From: Amorphochlora amoebiformis
Lineage: Eukaryota; Cercozoa; Chlorarachniophyceae
Direction: 5' to 3'
DNA: 64,000 nt
Assembly: GCA_054601695.1 (NCBI GenBank)
Contig: BAAHQB010000203.1
Span: 248,001-312,000, forward strand
Numbering within the stretch: the first letter of the stretch is position 1; every line of letters starts with the position of its first letter. Shown here in pieces: positions 1 to 63,960 of this stretch. A program made the position numbers and the translations under genes. The notes under the pieces were generated by a model. It did no database searches, was not told where the DNA came from, and saw only the letters and a list, made by a program, of their open reading frames with translations.

Positions 1-87
1 CATTGTGTATTTGTATTTTTCTACATCCATAATAATATATATATATATATATATATAATATATAATATATATATATATACCTAAATG

Positions 88-123
<36 letters not shown>

Positions 124-145
124 GAATATATACATAATACACCAG

Positions 146-1349
146 TCCGCCGTAGCAGGACAGGAAAAATAGCCGTAGAATCCATTCTGCTAATTACTCA
201 CCTATTCATGGGTAACCCTAACCCTAACCCTAACCCTAACCCTAACCCTAACCCTATCCAGACTTAACCCCACCCCAAACCTTATCAATCGTTGACCCTA
301 ACCCTAACCCTAAACCTAGTATTATAGCCCTACCAAACCCGAATTGAAAGAATTTGACGCTAACCCTAACCCTAATGGTCCTCGGACTAAGACATGCTGA
401 ATAATCTGGTCCTAACCTTTCAACCCTAACCTGACGTGTTAATCGAAGCTCTGAAATATCCCTAACCCTAACCCTGTTACCCTAACCCTAACCCTAGCCG
501 AACCCTAACCCTAGCCGAACCCTAACCCTAACCCTAACCCTAACCTTCGAACCCTAACCCTAATCCCAAGTCTGGGATAACCATAACCTTTACACTAACC
601 CTAACTGCGAGTTAGGAAAACGCAAAACCCTAAGTTCTGATATTTTTAGGCTTTTATGTATTACACTAACCCTAACCCTAACCCTAACCCTAACCCTAAC
701 CCTAACCCTAACCCTAACCTAATAGCGAGTTGAGAACACCCTAACCCTTGGTGTGTATGTTTTTAGGTTTATTTATCTTACCCTAGCCCTAACCCTAACC
801 CTAACACTAACCCTAACTCTGATAGCGAGTTAAGAAAACCCTAACCCTAAGTTTTGAAATTTTAGGTTCATTTAACTTACCCTAACCCTAACCCTAACCC
901 TAACCCTAATCGCGAGTTAGGAAAACGCAAAACGCTAAGTTTTGATATTTTTAGGCTTATATATCTTGCACTAAACTTAATCCCAACCCTAACCCCAACC
1001 CTAACCCTAACCCTAACCCTAATCCTAACCCTAATAGCGAGTTGGGAAAACCCTAACCCTTAGTGTGTATGTTTTTAAGTTTATTTATCTTACCCGAACC
1101 CAAACCCTAACCCAAACCCTAAGCCTAATAGCGAGTTGCGAAAGGCCTAACCCTTTTTGTGTGTATGTTTTAGGGTTTATTTATCTTACCCTAACCCCCT
1201 AACCCTAACCCTAACCCTAACCCTAACCCTAATAGCGAGTTGCGGAAAGTCTAACCCTTTTGTGTGTATGTTTTTAGGTTTATTTATCTTAACTTTCCTG
1301 TCAAGTATACCTGATGAATATGAGAGGGAAGGTATTCATAATACATATG

Positions 1350-1392
<43 letters not shown>

Positions 1393-1431
1393 ATATAGGT
1401 TTTGGAAATGCTAGGCGAAGGATATATATAT

Positions 1432-1472
<41 letters not shown>

Positions 1473-1645
1473 ATATGTATATATATATACATATCTAGAA
1501 ATATATATATATATATATATGTATATATAATATACATATATATATACATATTTTTTTATAAATATATATATATATATATATAATATATATGATATATAGG
1601 TCTGGATATGTGACCATAGACCCAAGCAAAGGATATGTATATATA

Positions 1646-1695
<50 letters not shown>

Positions 1696-1768
1696 ATATA
1701 GGTTATGGAAATGTTACCATAGACCCAAGCAAAGGACATCAATTTGCTTATTTCGCACTCGGTAACTA

Positions 1769-1800
<32 letters not shown>

Positions 1801-2090
1801 TATATATATATATATATGTATGTATATATATATATATATATATGTATGTATTGTTATATATATATATATATATACGTATATAATATATATATACATACAT
1901 ATATATATATATAATATACATATATACATATATATTGTATGGAATATATGTATGTTGTGAGTTAGGATTAGAGACATGCAGAGATACTGAGAGAGAAAAA
2001 AAGAGAAAAAGAAGAAAAAAAAATGAGAAAAAAAAAAAAGAAAAAAAAAAAAAAGAAAAAAAATAAGAAAAAAAAAAAAAAAAAGGAAAA

Positions 2091-2123
<33 letters not shown>

Positions 2124-2247
2124 AAAGAAGAAAAAAGAGTGACAGGAGGATAAGAAGAGAGGGAGAGAAAAAGAGAGGGGAAAAAAGGGTAGAGAGCAAG
2201 AGAGACACAGAGAGAGATACTAACAGAAAAAGAGGAAAAGAGAGGAG

Positions 2248-2279
<32 letters not shown>

Positions 2280-2339
2280 AAGAGATACTGAGAGAAAACT
2301 AGGAAAAGAGAGCAAGAGATCAAAGAGAGAGAAAGAGGA

Positions 2340-2373
<34 letters not shown>

Positions 2374-2474
2374 CATACTGGGAGGAAATAGAGAGAAAGA
2401 GGAAAGAGAGAGAGAGAGTGAAGAGAGAGAGACATACTGAGCAAATAGGAGGAAAAGAGAGCAAGAGAGGAAAG

Positions 2475-2513
<39 letters not shown>

Positions 2514-2677
2514 GACAGAGGATATGTATATAAATATATATATATATATATATTACATATATATATATACATTTTATATATTTATATATATATATATATA
2601 TTATATATATATATATATATATACTGAGACAAAAAAGAGGAGAAAAGAGAGGAAAAGAGAGGAGAGAGAGAGAGAGG

Positions 2678-2724
<47 letters not shown>

Positions 2725-2780
2725 TGACATTGTATCAGCATATTGTCTAATTTGCGTCGGGGCGATGACCTTCCTTATGT

Positions 2781-2835
<55 letters not shown>

Positions 2836-4327
2836 CAATATATATATATATATATATATATACAAAAACTCATATATACATATTCATATACATAAACATC
2901 TAACATACACACACATTATATTTACACGTGCATCCTAACCCTAACCCTAACCCTAACCCTGACCCTAACCCTACCCTAAAGTCAAGTCCCCTAACCCTAA
3001 AACCCTATACCCTTCTCTCACCCTAACCCTAACCCTAACCCTAACCCTAACCCTAACCCGTAGATATGCCCTAACTATAAAACCTTCCACTCTAACCCTA
3101 ACCCTAACCCTAACCCTAACCCTAACCCTAACCCTAGGCAAACTGTTGGCACGAAAGAGATTCAGGAAGAACGTCCTACTCACCGCGAAAGACTACTCTT
3201 AGGTATATTCAGTTTGTATGCACACGTGTGTGTGTATGTATGCACACGTGTGTGTGTATGTATGCACACGTGTGCATACATACACACACGTGTGCATACA
3301 TACACACACACATGTGCATACATACACACACACTGCATACATACACACACACGTGTGCATACATACACACACACGTGTGCATACATACACACACACGTGT
3401 GCATACATACACACACGTGTGTATGTATGCACACGTGTATGTATGTGTGCACACGTGTGTGAATGTATGCACACGTGTGGTCAGTATGTGTGTCTGTGTG
3501 TGGGACTACTCTTACGTATCTAAACGAGTTCTAATCCTAACCCTAGCCCTAATTTTAACCCTTAAGGCTATTTAAACCTGAGCGAAACCCTTAAAGAGTG
3601 CCCTCTAGTTAAGCCTAAGGATATTAAGCTAAGGATATTAAGCTAAGGATATTAAGCTAAGGATATTAAGCTAAGCCTAAGGGATCTTAGGCTAAGCCTA
3701 AGGGATCTTAGGCTAAGCCTAAGTGACCTTAAGCTTAGCCTATGGAATATTAAGCTAAGTCTAAGCTATCTTAAGCTAAGTCTAAGCTATATTAAGCTAA
3801 GACTAAGTGACCTTAAGCTAAGCCTAAGGGATATAAGCTAAGCCTAAGTGACCTTAAGTTAAGCTTAAGGACATTAAGCTAAGCCTAATGCATCTTAAGC
3901 TAAGCCAAAGGGATCTTAAGCTAAGCCTAAGGATACTAAGCTAAGCCTAAGGATCTTAAGCTAAGCCTAAGGGATATTAAGCTAACCCTAAGGGACATTA
4001 AACTAAGTCTAAGGGATCTTAAGCTAAGTGTAAGGGTCATTCATGTCTGTCACACAAATATCTCATTGTGAGGTGAAACCACCTAAAATAACACAAATGC
4101 AACGGTTTGAAACCACCTAAAATAAGACAAATGCAATAATTGTGTCGAAACCACCTAAAATAACACAAATGCAATAATTCGAAATCACCTAAAATAAGAC
4201 AAATGCAATAATTGTGTCGAAACCACCTAAAATAAGACAAATGCAATAATTTATTGTGTTGAAACCGAATCAGGTGATGGGAAGGAGGAGGAAGGCGAGC
4301 AACTTGCAACAGAAGAAGGAGAGAAGG

Positions 4328-4372
<45 letters not shown>

Positions 4373-4465
4373 CACATATATATATATCAATATATATATA
4401 TATATATATGTATATATCTATATTTACATATATGTATGAATATGTATATATATATATATATTATA

Positions 4466-4496
<31 letters not shown>

Positions 4497-4574
4497 GTAT
4501 AGGTATATTTGTTATATAATATGTCTGGATGCGTATATGTAAATGTAAAATTACATATAATATGTCATATCTTT

Positions 4575-4637
<63 letters not shown>

Positions 4638-4960
4638 GTATGTATTCATAGATACACATTATGTGACACTTTGTACAAATGGTATATGTCTTTCTTCAAA
4701 TATATGTAATATAAATATACATATATATATATATATATATATAGGGAGAGGAGATAGACAACGAAGAGGTAATAACCCTAACCCTAACCCTAACCCTAAC
4801 CCTAACCCTAACCCTAACCCTAACCCTACCAGAAACATGGGTCTATGGTTCTTACAAATAGCCAAACGGTAGTATGTTTGTAGGATATATTATATATATA
4901 TATATATATTTATATATTTATATTTATATATTTAAATACATATAACGTATAAATATACAT

Positions 4961-4999
<39 letters not shown>

Positions 5000-5025
5000 G
5001 CATGTGTGTGTAAATGTATACATTG

Positions 5026-5061
<36 letters not shown>

Positions 5062-5339
5062 CATACATATATATATATATATTATATGGCCATGGACATA
5101 TAGTAAACACGCATAACCAAACTTTAATCCTAACCCTAATGAAGCAATATTCACTCTCAAAATCAATAACCCTCACCCTAACCCTAACCCTTACTCTACC
5201 AACCCTAACCCTAACCCTAATTCATGCAGACCTATCTCTAACCCTAACCCTAACCCTAACCCTAACCCTAACCCTAATCCTAATAGGCTCTCAAGACGGA
5301 GAATAGTCGGACAAATAGCATGACGGTAAATATTTACTA

Positions 5340-5391
<52 letters not shown>

Positions 5392-5662
5392 ACCCTAATG
5401 AAGTAATATTCACTCTCACAATCAATAAGCCTCACCCTAAACCCTAACCCTTACTCTACCAACCCTAACCCTAACCCTAACCCTAATTCATGCAGACCTA
5501 TCTCTAACCCTAACCCTAACCCTAACCCTAACCCTAATAGGCTCTCAAGACGGAGAATAGTCGGACAAATAGCAGGACGGTAAATATTTATTATATATAT
5601 ATATATACATATATATATGTATATATATGTATGTATGTATGTATTTACATATATACGTGCGT

Positions 5663-5709
<47 letters not shown>

Positions 5710-5814
5710 TGTAGTACATGAGTATGTTATTAATATTATATATATATATATATATAATTATATATAGAAATACATATATATATATATATATATATATGTA
5801 AATAACTTTCACGG

Positions 5815-5882
<68 letters not shown>

Positions 5883-6108
5883 GACATTAAATATATATAT
5901 ATATATATACATATATATACATATCCATATGTACATATATATATATATATATATATGTATATAAATGCTTATATATATATATATATACATATATATATTA
6001 TATAAATGCGTATATATATATATATATATATGTATAATATATATATATATATATATAATTTAACAGAGACTAAACCTCCGCCAGAGTCGTGCAAAGTATT
6101 CATCGGTA

Positions 6109-6183
<75 letters not shown>

Positions 6184-6261
6184 TATATATATATGCATAT
6201 ATATATATATATATTATGTATGTATGATTATTACTATCGTTACTGTCACTCTTATTGTTAC

Positions 6262-6300
<39 letters not shown>

Positions 6301-6344
6301 GTATGTATGATTATTACTATCGTTACTGTCACTCTTATTGTTAC

Positions 6345-6383
<39 letters not shown>

Positions 6384-6474
6384 TAATATGTATAACCCCT
6401 CAGGTAAACGAGCTGATGTCGGACCTTGGGGATTGCCGATGCGTTTAGCGCTAATTTCAAATTCAAATTTCTAG
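146..6474 (+). CDS. Membrane protein, C-terminal part (5' end lies left of the window)
   Basis: Exons 146-211, 1702-1761, 2739-2781, 3138-3202, 4274-4326, 5287-5325 and/or 5541-5579, 6069-6105 and 6404-6474 (stop TAG). Phases agree at every junction. With one copy of the 39-nt exon about 143 residues are visible. Hydrophobic segments: [15 protein letters not shown] in the first exon and [19 protein letters not shown] across the second and third. A charged, probably cytosolic tail follows ([18 protein letters not shown], then [18 protein letters not shown]). The first donor (GTAACC) and the acceptor at 3138 (CCCTAG) are made by telomere-type repeats. The visible part opens mid-frame, so upstream exons lie outside. 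The layout, a helix pair then a soluble tail, would fit a polytopic transporter, but I do not recognise the family. The minus strand of 1718-1765 is also open, but the plus chain is phase-consistent over eight exons. Confidence 0.62.
212..1265 (+). repeat. Interstitial telomere-type (CCCTAA)n array with TAGCGAGTT-GGAAA spacers
   Basis: Begins exactly at the splice donor of the 146-211 exon and lies wholly in an intron. Blocks of CCCTAA are separated by at least six copies of a spacer containing TAGCGAGTTAGGAAAAC and TTTTTAGGTTTATTTATCTT, so a higher-order unit of roughly 110-120 bp repeats. Homogeneous 8-10 copy runs alternate with degenerate ones. Confidence 0.9.
1960..2200 (+). repeat. Purine tract (A-rich, GAAAAA)
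   Basis: About 200 bp almost without pyrimidines, dominated by A-runs broken by single G. It lies in an intron of the left membrane-protein gene and is followed to 2715 by (GA)n and (AT)n blocks. It makes the long all-Phe/Leu/Ser false frames on the other strand. Confidence 0.85.
2935..3137 (+). repeat. (CCCTAA)n array ending in a CCCTAG splice acceptor
   Basis: Three blocks of CCCTAA with short unique inserts. The last repeat is CCCTAG, immediately followed by the 3138-3202 exon. Confidence 0.88.
3214..3480. repeat. Alternating purine-pyrimidine CACACGTGTG/CATACATA array with inverted halves
   Basis: A unit of about 22-24 bp built from GCACACGTGTG and TGTATGTA is repeated first in one orientation, then from about 3270 in the reverse orientation (CATACATACACACACGTG), and flips again near 3415. 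Every unit contains the palindrome CACGTG. Strict purine-pyrimidine alternation over 250 bp predicts Z-DNA and cruciform potential. Confidence 0.88.
3600..4035 (+). repeat. Tandem minisatellite AAGCTAAGCCTAAGGGATCTT
   Basis: Roughly 20 imperfect units of 19-22 bp, with core TTAAGCTAAGCCTAAGG, in an intron of the membrane-protein gene. Confidence 0.88.
4070..4256 (+). repeat. Tandem repeat of about 38 bp, core ACCACCTAAAATAAGACAAA
   Basis: Five units, each carrying GAAACCACCTAAAATAA and AATGCAATAATT, directly upstream of the 4274-4326 exon. Confidence 0.85.
5125..5580 (+). repeat. Tandem duplication of a block holding a complete 39-nt exon plus CCCTAA repeats
   Basis: The block starting GAAGCAATATTCACTCTCA (and at 5399 GAAGTAATATTCACTCTCA) runs through CCCTAA repeats, a TTCATGCAGACCTATCTC insert and the exon GCTCTCAAGACGG...ACG, then the donor GTAAATATTTA. 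Both copies (exons 5287-5325 and 5541-5579) are open in the same phase with intact splice sites. They differ by few bases. Confidence 0.85.
6213..6352 (+). repeat. Duplicated intronic block between (AT)n tracts
   Basis: Two near-identical copies of a 55-bp segment starting TTATGTATGTATGATTATTA and containing CGTTACTGTCACTC are separated by (AT)n. Confidence 0.85.
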
Positions 6475-7593
6475 AAAAAAAAAATTTAACTCAATTTTCT
6501 AGGAATTTTCTAGGAATTTTCGACGCCCATCTCGACAAACTCTTCTAATCTCTCTCTTCTAGCCCGCGCATCTCTCTAGTAACCAGTGGTACCACTAAAC
6601 CGATGATTGAACTTTGAAGACGAGAATTTCTAGAATTTCGAGAATGTAGGCGAGAATATTCCTGTAATTCAATAGTATTCTTAGGCAATGACTAGAATGA
6701 GGCTAGCTAGGCTAGTGACAAGGTAAGCGTTACTAAAGAGCGTTACTAAAGCATGATTTAAATTTAACTTACTAGAAAGTCGTTTAACGTTGACGTCACT
6801 ACGTGTAGTATATGTATATATATATATATATATATGTATATCTAGTATATATAATTATATATATATATATATATATAAATATATATATGTAATCTAGGTA
6901 ATAGATATTCTATATATATATATATATATATACATATGCTAGATATGTATATTATGATTTACAATGTAATAGAGATGGATATATACTAGATTATAATATA
7001 TACACACACATATATATATATATATACATATGTTTATATATATATATGTAATATATTATGATATACAATGTATTAGATAATTATAACTCTATATGTACAG
7101 TAGTACTACTCCGTTCTAATCCATAGGTCTAGCTAGCTATATATATATAGTAGGTATATATTAGATATACTCTAGAGTCTATATACTAGCTAGATCAGCA
7201 GTTCACCTAGTTACACTGCCGGGATTCTAGTGCAATGCCGGGATTATAGTGCAATGCCGGGATTGTGATATCTATACTAGCTAGACTAGATATAATAGCG
7301 TATGGTGAAGATTATACTAGTCTAGTAGTATATCCTCTAGAATCTAGATCCTAGATACCATTACTACATTAGTTGAATAGGTCTAGTGCCTAGTATTACC
7401 TAGATTACTAAGTCCTAATATCTAGAATATCTAGAATATATAGAATATGGTGCATATTCTAGATATTAGATATCTAGATATCTATATATCTAGATATGAG
7501 TACCAAGGTCACAGATGAGGCTTATGCACGTGGTCATAATCAGATAATCATTCATATTACATAACGGTGTATAGCTCAGCTTATCGCGATATA

Positions 7594-7625
<32 letters not shown>

Positions 7626-7741
7626 CATATAGTATATACCGACGAATTTCTGGCCTACTATTACTAGACTAAGCCTGACACGTGCGCTCTAACTCCTGAC
7701 ACGTGCGCTCGAACTCCATTTTAGTTTCGGATACAGCCTAT
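6475..7741. other. Convergent intergenic spacer, CTAG-rich
   Basis: Lies between the 3' ends of two convergent genes. An A-run follows the plus stop codon. CTAG occurs dozens of times, often nested (GCTAGCTAGGCTAG, CTCTAGAATCTAGATCCTAG). Short direct repeats are also present: three copies of a unit containing TGCCGGGATT near 7215-7265, and two 21-bp copies containing CTGACACGTGCGCTC near 7676-7718. (AT)n blocks near 6810-7060 and 7590-7630 interrupt it. No coding signal was found. Confidence 0.7.
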
Positions 7742-28001
<20,260 letters not shown>

Positions 28002-28405
28002 CTTTTTGAAAAAATCTAGCGTTAATTAAAACCAAGCGGAATAAGGGAGGGGGGGGAGGAAGGGAGGATAATAGCGGGGTGGATTACCTTCTGGGGCTTC
28101 TTGCAGGGTTGCTTCCGTTGGAAGGATATTCGAACGCTTGGGTTGGCAAAAAATTGTTTCGGAATTATAATTCGGCTATTGTTTTATATCTTTGCAAGAT
28201 ATGGCGTATATCGATATATTATTATGCCGCCCCGACTTTTAACCCCAAAAAAAGTAATATCGGAGTATTTCAGAGTCATATATGCATATCCTTTTTTTGA
28301 ATATACAGATATGAAAAAATAATATATTCTCAACAAAATATCTCTTCGGCAATACACACACCGTCACACTGTCCGCGAAGCCCACTCCGACAACCCACCC
28401 GAAAG
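28002..28405. promoter_or_regulatory. Head-to-head spacer between the glutamate synthase-domain gene and the secreted-protein gene
   Basis: These 404 bp separate two divergent start codons and must carry both 5' ends. The spacer is nearly free of microsatellite. It holds a purine tract near 28044-28070 dominated by runs of G, a TTAATTAA palindrome near 28023-28030, and a T/A-rich half nearer the plus gene. Initiator positions cannot be fixed. Role inferred from gene layout. Confidence 0.5.
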
Positions 28406-35929
<7,524 letters not shown>

Positions 35930-36009
35930 TGTTAATATAATATAAAAAATATCATGTTCATGAATATAAATATAAATTGTAATTATGTATGTATGATATA
36001 TGTATATAC

Positions 36010-36049
<40 letters not shown>

Positions 36050-36097
36050 AAATATATGGTTGTATTCGTCAATAATATACAACATATAAATAGATAT

Positions 36098-36130
<33 letters not shown>

Positions 36131-36136
36131 ACATAC

Positions 36137-36196
<60 letters not shown>

Positions 36197-36283
36197 CGTT
36201 TGTGTGTGTTTATGTGTGTTTGTTTATATGTGTGTGTGTTCATATGTGTGTGTCATATGATAAATGGTATAGATACGTAAATG

Positions 36284-36314
<31 letters not shown>

Positions 36315-36436
36315 GTATATATATATATGTGTGTGTGTGTGTGTATGTATATTATGTATATGTCTACGTATTTAAAAATGTACATATATAAAAAGATGTA
36401 TGTATATGTATATATATACATATATATACATACATA

Positions 36437-36468
<32 letters not shown>

Positions 36469-36769
36469 ACATCAGACTGCCTTCACAGTAATGAGGATGA
36501 TAGCATGGATGCTAGGTGCGGTCTACTAACTAAAGCTTCAGTACTGAAAGTTGACTAGTCTTCCCATCAGTTTATATCTACCTGAGTCTAGGTTCCCAAG
36601 TACTCTAGGTACTAGAAGTATTTAATACGTAGGACACGTTCTGCTGAATATGTGTAACTAATCGGAATTATCACAGTATCAGCGGCAGGAATGATTATAC
36701 TAGTGTTTAGAGGAATACAGTAGTGTCGTATATAATGATGTTACGTTATTGATGTACATCTAGTGTATG

Positions 36770-36803
<34 letters not shown>

Positions 36804-37555
36804 CTAGGTATTGTAATCTAGTAATAGACAAGTATATGTATTTGTACCATTTTCTACGTGATGATTATATACATGAAAGTATACATACTAGTGGTACTAC
36901 TTCACTATGTCTAGTATGTGTTCTAGGCTATATCACTAGTATATGCTAGATATGTCTAGTATGTACTGTTATACACTGACTGTCCACTCGAATATATATA
37001 TCTAGACTCTAGTTACTATAAGCTGATAACACTAGTAAAAATCCAGAAAATATCTATCCAGACATCATTGATTATAGCGCGCTAGTTGTCACGGTCCGAA
37101 AGGGCTTAATTTGATTGTTTAGATCTAGTAGATTGTGCCTAGCAATTAACCAGATTTGTGAACACTACGCCTGAATTATAACTCACGAGATGACGGCTAG
37201 AAATATCATAATAAGTTAGTTTTGAAACTTAGAGCGCACATGAGTAAAAAGGTCACTGAGTCCCTTGAAGCGCTTCCGAAAGTTTTGAACGAAATACCTA
37301 AATTACATCTGTGAGCTTAATTGGAAACGTTTATGATGTATACTCAGAATGATATACGGTACTCGTCTATCTACTAGACCTAGAGTATAACACAAACATA
37401 TATATATATATATATATATATGCAATATGTGCATATATATATATTAAACATATATATATATATATATATATACATACATACATCTTTACAGATATATACA
37501 TATAGATATATAATATATTTAAAAATATATTTCTGTAATATATATATATATATAT
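35930..37555. other. Convergent intergenic spacer, partly CTAG-rich
   Basis: Lies between the 3' ends of the secreted-protein and Sfi1-type genes. 35930-36470 is (AT)n with several (GT)n tracts. 36480-37390 is non-repetitive but crowded with CTAG, as in the other convergent spacer. 37390-37555 is (AT)n. A short open stretch after a CAG at 36474 has no support as an exon. Confidence 0.6.
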
Positions 37556-49746
<12,191 letters not shown>

Positions 49747-49968
49747 CTTTTTGACAGCAGTTGAACGGGACAGGCGTGCGTGTCCCGCATTCAAACCCTT
49801 TAAAAATTCCGTGACCTCTTTGGGTTGTCACACGCACCCGAATTCTTTCTCAACATAATTTCGCGGGCCATGGGACAGGATCTCGGGGGCCCGGTTGTTT
49901 GAAGCTTTTTGCGATTTCTGTTTGAGTCTTGGGGAAAAGCAGCCCTTGGGTTGAATTTATCGCAACCA
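49747..49968. promoter_or_regulatory. Head-to-head spacer between the Sfi1-type and ADA3-like genes
   Basis: This 222-bp spacer lies between two divergent start codons and contains no microsatellite. It has a perfect 7-bp inverted repeat, CGGGACA at 49766-49772 and TGTCCCG at 49781-49787, about 20 bp from the minus start codon. That is a candidate factor-binding site or hairpin in the 5' leader. No clear TATA box is visible. Bidirectional promoter function is inferred from layout only. Confidence 0.5.
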
Positions 49969-61974
<12,006 letters not shown>

Positions 61975-61991
<17 letters not shown>

Positions 61992-62120
61992 TTCATGTTT
62001 CAGCCTTAAGAAGAGAGAGAGAGAGATACGAAATGGATAAGTAATTCATGTTTCAGCCTTAAGAAGAGAGAGAGAGAGAGAGAGAGGCGAAATGGATAAG
62101 TAATTCATGTTTCAGCCTTA

Positions 62121-62155
<35 letters not shown>
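61975..62155 (+). repeat. Tandem copies of the ADA3-like stop-codon region
   Basis: CGAAATGGATAAGTAATTCA and onward to CAGCCTTAAGAAGAG, then (GA)n, occurs three times (61976, 62028 and 62089), so the terminal codons, stop and start of the 3' UTR are triplicated with growing (GA)n spacers. Confidence 0.92.
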
Positions 62156-62208
62156 GAAGACGAGATAGGGAGAGAAGAAAGAGAAAGCGGCAGATATACA
62201 GAGGGAAA

Positions 62209-62293
<85 letters not shown>

Positions 62294-62394
62294 ATATATA
62301 TATATGTATATGTATATATACATATAATATATATATATATATATATACATACATACATATATATATTTATTATGTATGTGTAGGAAGAGTTAGC

Positions 62395-62600
<206 letters not shown>

Positions 62601-62640
62601 AAAAAGAACCTAAGAGAGAATGAGATATATGTACATGCAC

Positions 62641-62691
<51 letters not shown>

Positions 62692-62825
62692 AATATATAT
62701 ATATATTGTGTATAATATATACATATATATACGTATACATATATATATATATATATATATTAATAAAACACGTTTGCACCCAAACACAGCAGCCGAACAG
62801 CCGAACATGATGGTTATCACACCTA

Positions 62826-63228
62826 GATTTATTGTTATTTGACCAATATTTGTTGTTATTTAGCCTAGATTTGCTGTTATTTGACCTAGATTTATTGTTA
62901 TTTGACCAATATTTCTTGTTATTTGACCTAGATTTGTTGTTATTTAGCCTAGATTTGCTGTTATTTGACCTCTATTTGTTGTTATTTGACCTATATTTGA
63001 TGTTATTTGACCTAGATTTGTTGTTATTTGACCTAGATTTGTTGTTATTTGACCTATATTTGCTGTTATTTGACCTATATTTGTTGTTATTTGACCTATA
63101 TTTGTTGTTATTTGACCTAGATTTGTTGTTATTTGACCTCTATTTGCTGTTATTTGACCTATATTTGTTGTTATTTGACCTACATTTGCTGTTATTTGAC
63201 CTAGATTTGTTGTTATTTGACTAAGGTT
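62826..63228. repeat. 21-bp minisatellite TTTGTTGTTATTTGACCTAGA
   Basis: About 19 units with few substitutions (ACCTATA, ACCAATA, AGCCTAG). Because 21 is a multiple of three, one frame stays open for 130 codons as a 7-residue repeat (LLLFDLD). There is no start context or splice support, so it is listed as a repeat. Confidence 0.92.
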
Positions 63229-63378
63229 TGTTAAGGAGTGGAAAGACAGAGCCCAAAGGTTTCGCTCTCTTCACCCCCCTATTTCTGTCGACTGCGATAT
63301 ACCCTCACGCTCGAGAGGAGATGGGTAATTATGAATGAAATGAATAAGAGATATGTATGTGTATGTATATTTATATAC

Positions 63379-63411
<33 letters not shown>

Positions 63412-63412
63412 A

Positions 63413-63531
<119 letters not shown>

Positions 63532-63609
63532 ATGTTTGTGTTTGGGTGTTGTGTGTGTACAGGGATGTACGTAGAATTGAATAGGTGTTTCTGTAGAACA
63601 TATGTATAC

Positions 63610-63670
<61 letters not shown>

Positions 63671-63722
63671 TAGCATTTGTGTAGATTTAATAATAGTATA
63701 TCTTTACACAGTATGATTACAT

Positions 63723-63762
<40 letters not shown>

Positions 63763-63774
63763 TATATATAACAG

Positions 63775-63960
63775 AGATTACAAATCAAGGATGATGAAAA
63801 CACATAGAGATATGAGATATGTACGAATACACATTCTTGGAAAAGGACAATTTGAAAATGTCCGATTTTGAAAAATATTCGAAAAAAATTCGATTTTCAG
63901 GGGTCGTCAGAGGGAAGAAGCGTCCGTTCGGAGTCGTGTCAATCGTGCAGGGCATGCTGG
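63775..63960 (+). CDS. Start of another gene: kinase-loop-like exon and a second exon at the right edge
   Basis: After an AACAG acceptor, 63775-63859 reads openly to [17 protein letters not shown]. This has the spacing of a protein-kinase glycine loop (hydrophobic, GxGxF, two residues, V). A GTCCGA donor follows. Then 63901-63960 is exactly 60 nt between TTTTCAG and GTATAC. All three forward frames of that piece are open; the most protein-like gives [18 protein letters not shown], but it is not in phase with the first piece. The intron between them would be only 41 nt, shorter than any other here, so the two may not be joined directly. The minus strand of 63901-63960 is open too. The call rests mainly on the splice signals and the loop motif. 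Confidence 0.32.

Noticed and set aside
1-1265. Chromosome end (true telomere) at the left edge
   Set aside because: The CCCTAA arrays are interrupted, lie inside an intron, and a gene exon (146-211) whose 5' part is outside precedes them. Subtelomeric position remains possible.
1718-1765. Minus-strand exon reading [11 protein letters not shown]
   Set aside because: The plus reading ([19 protein letters not shown]) has better splice sites and joins in phase to exons on both sides.
3224-3480. CRISPR-like regular repeat array
   Set aside because: Units are contiguous and palindromic with no unique spacers, and the context is eukaryotic.
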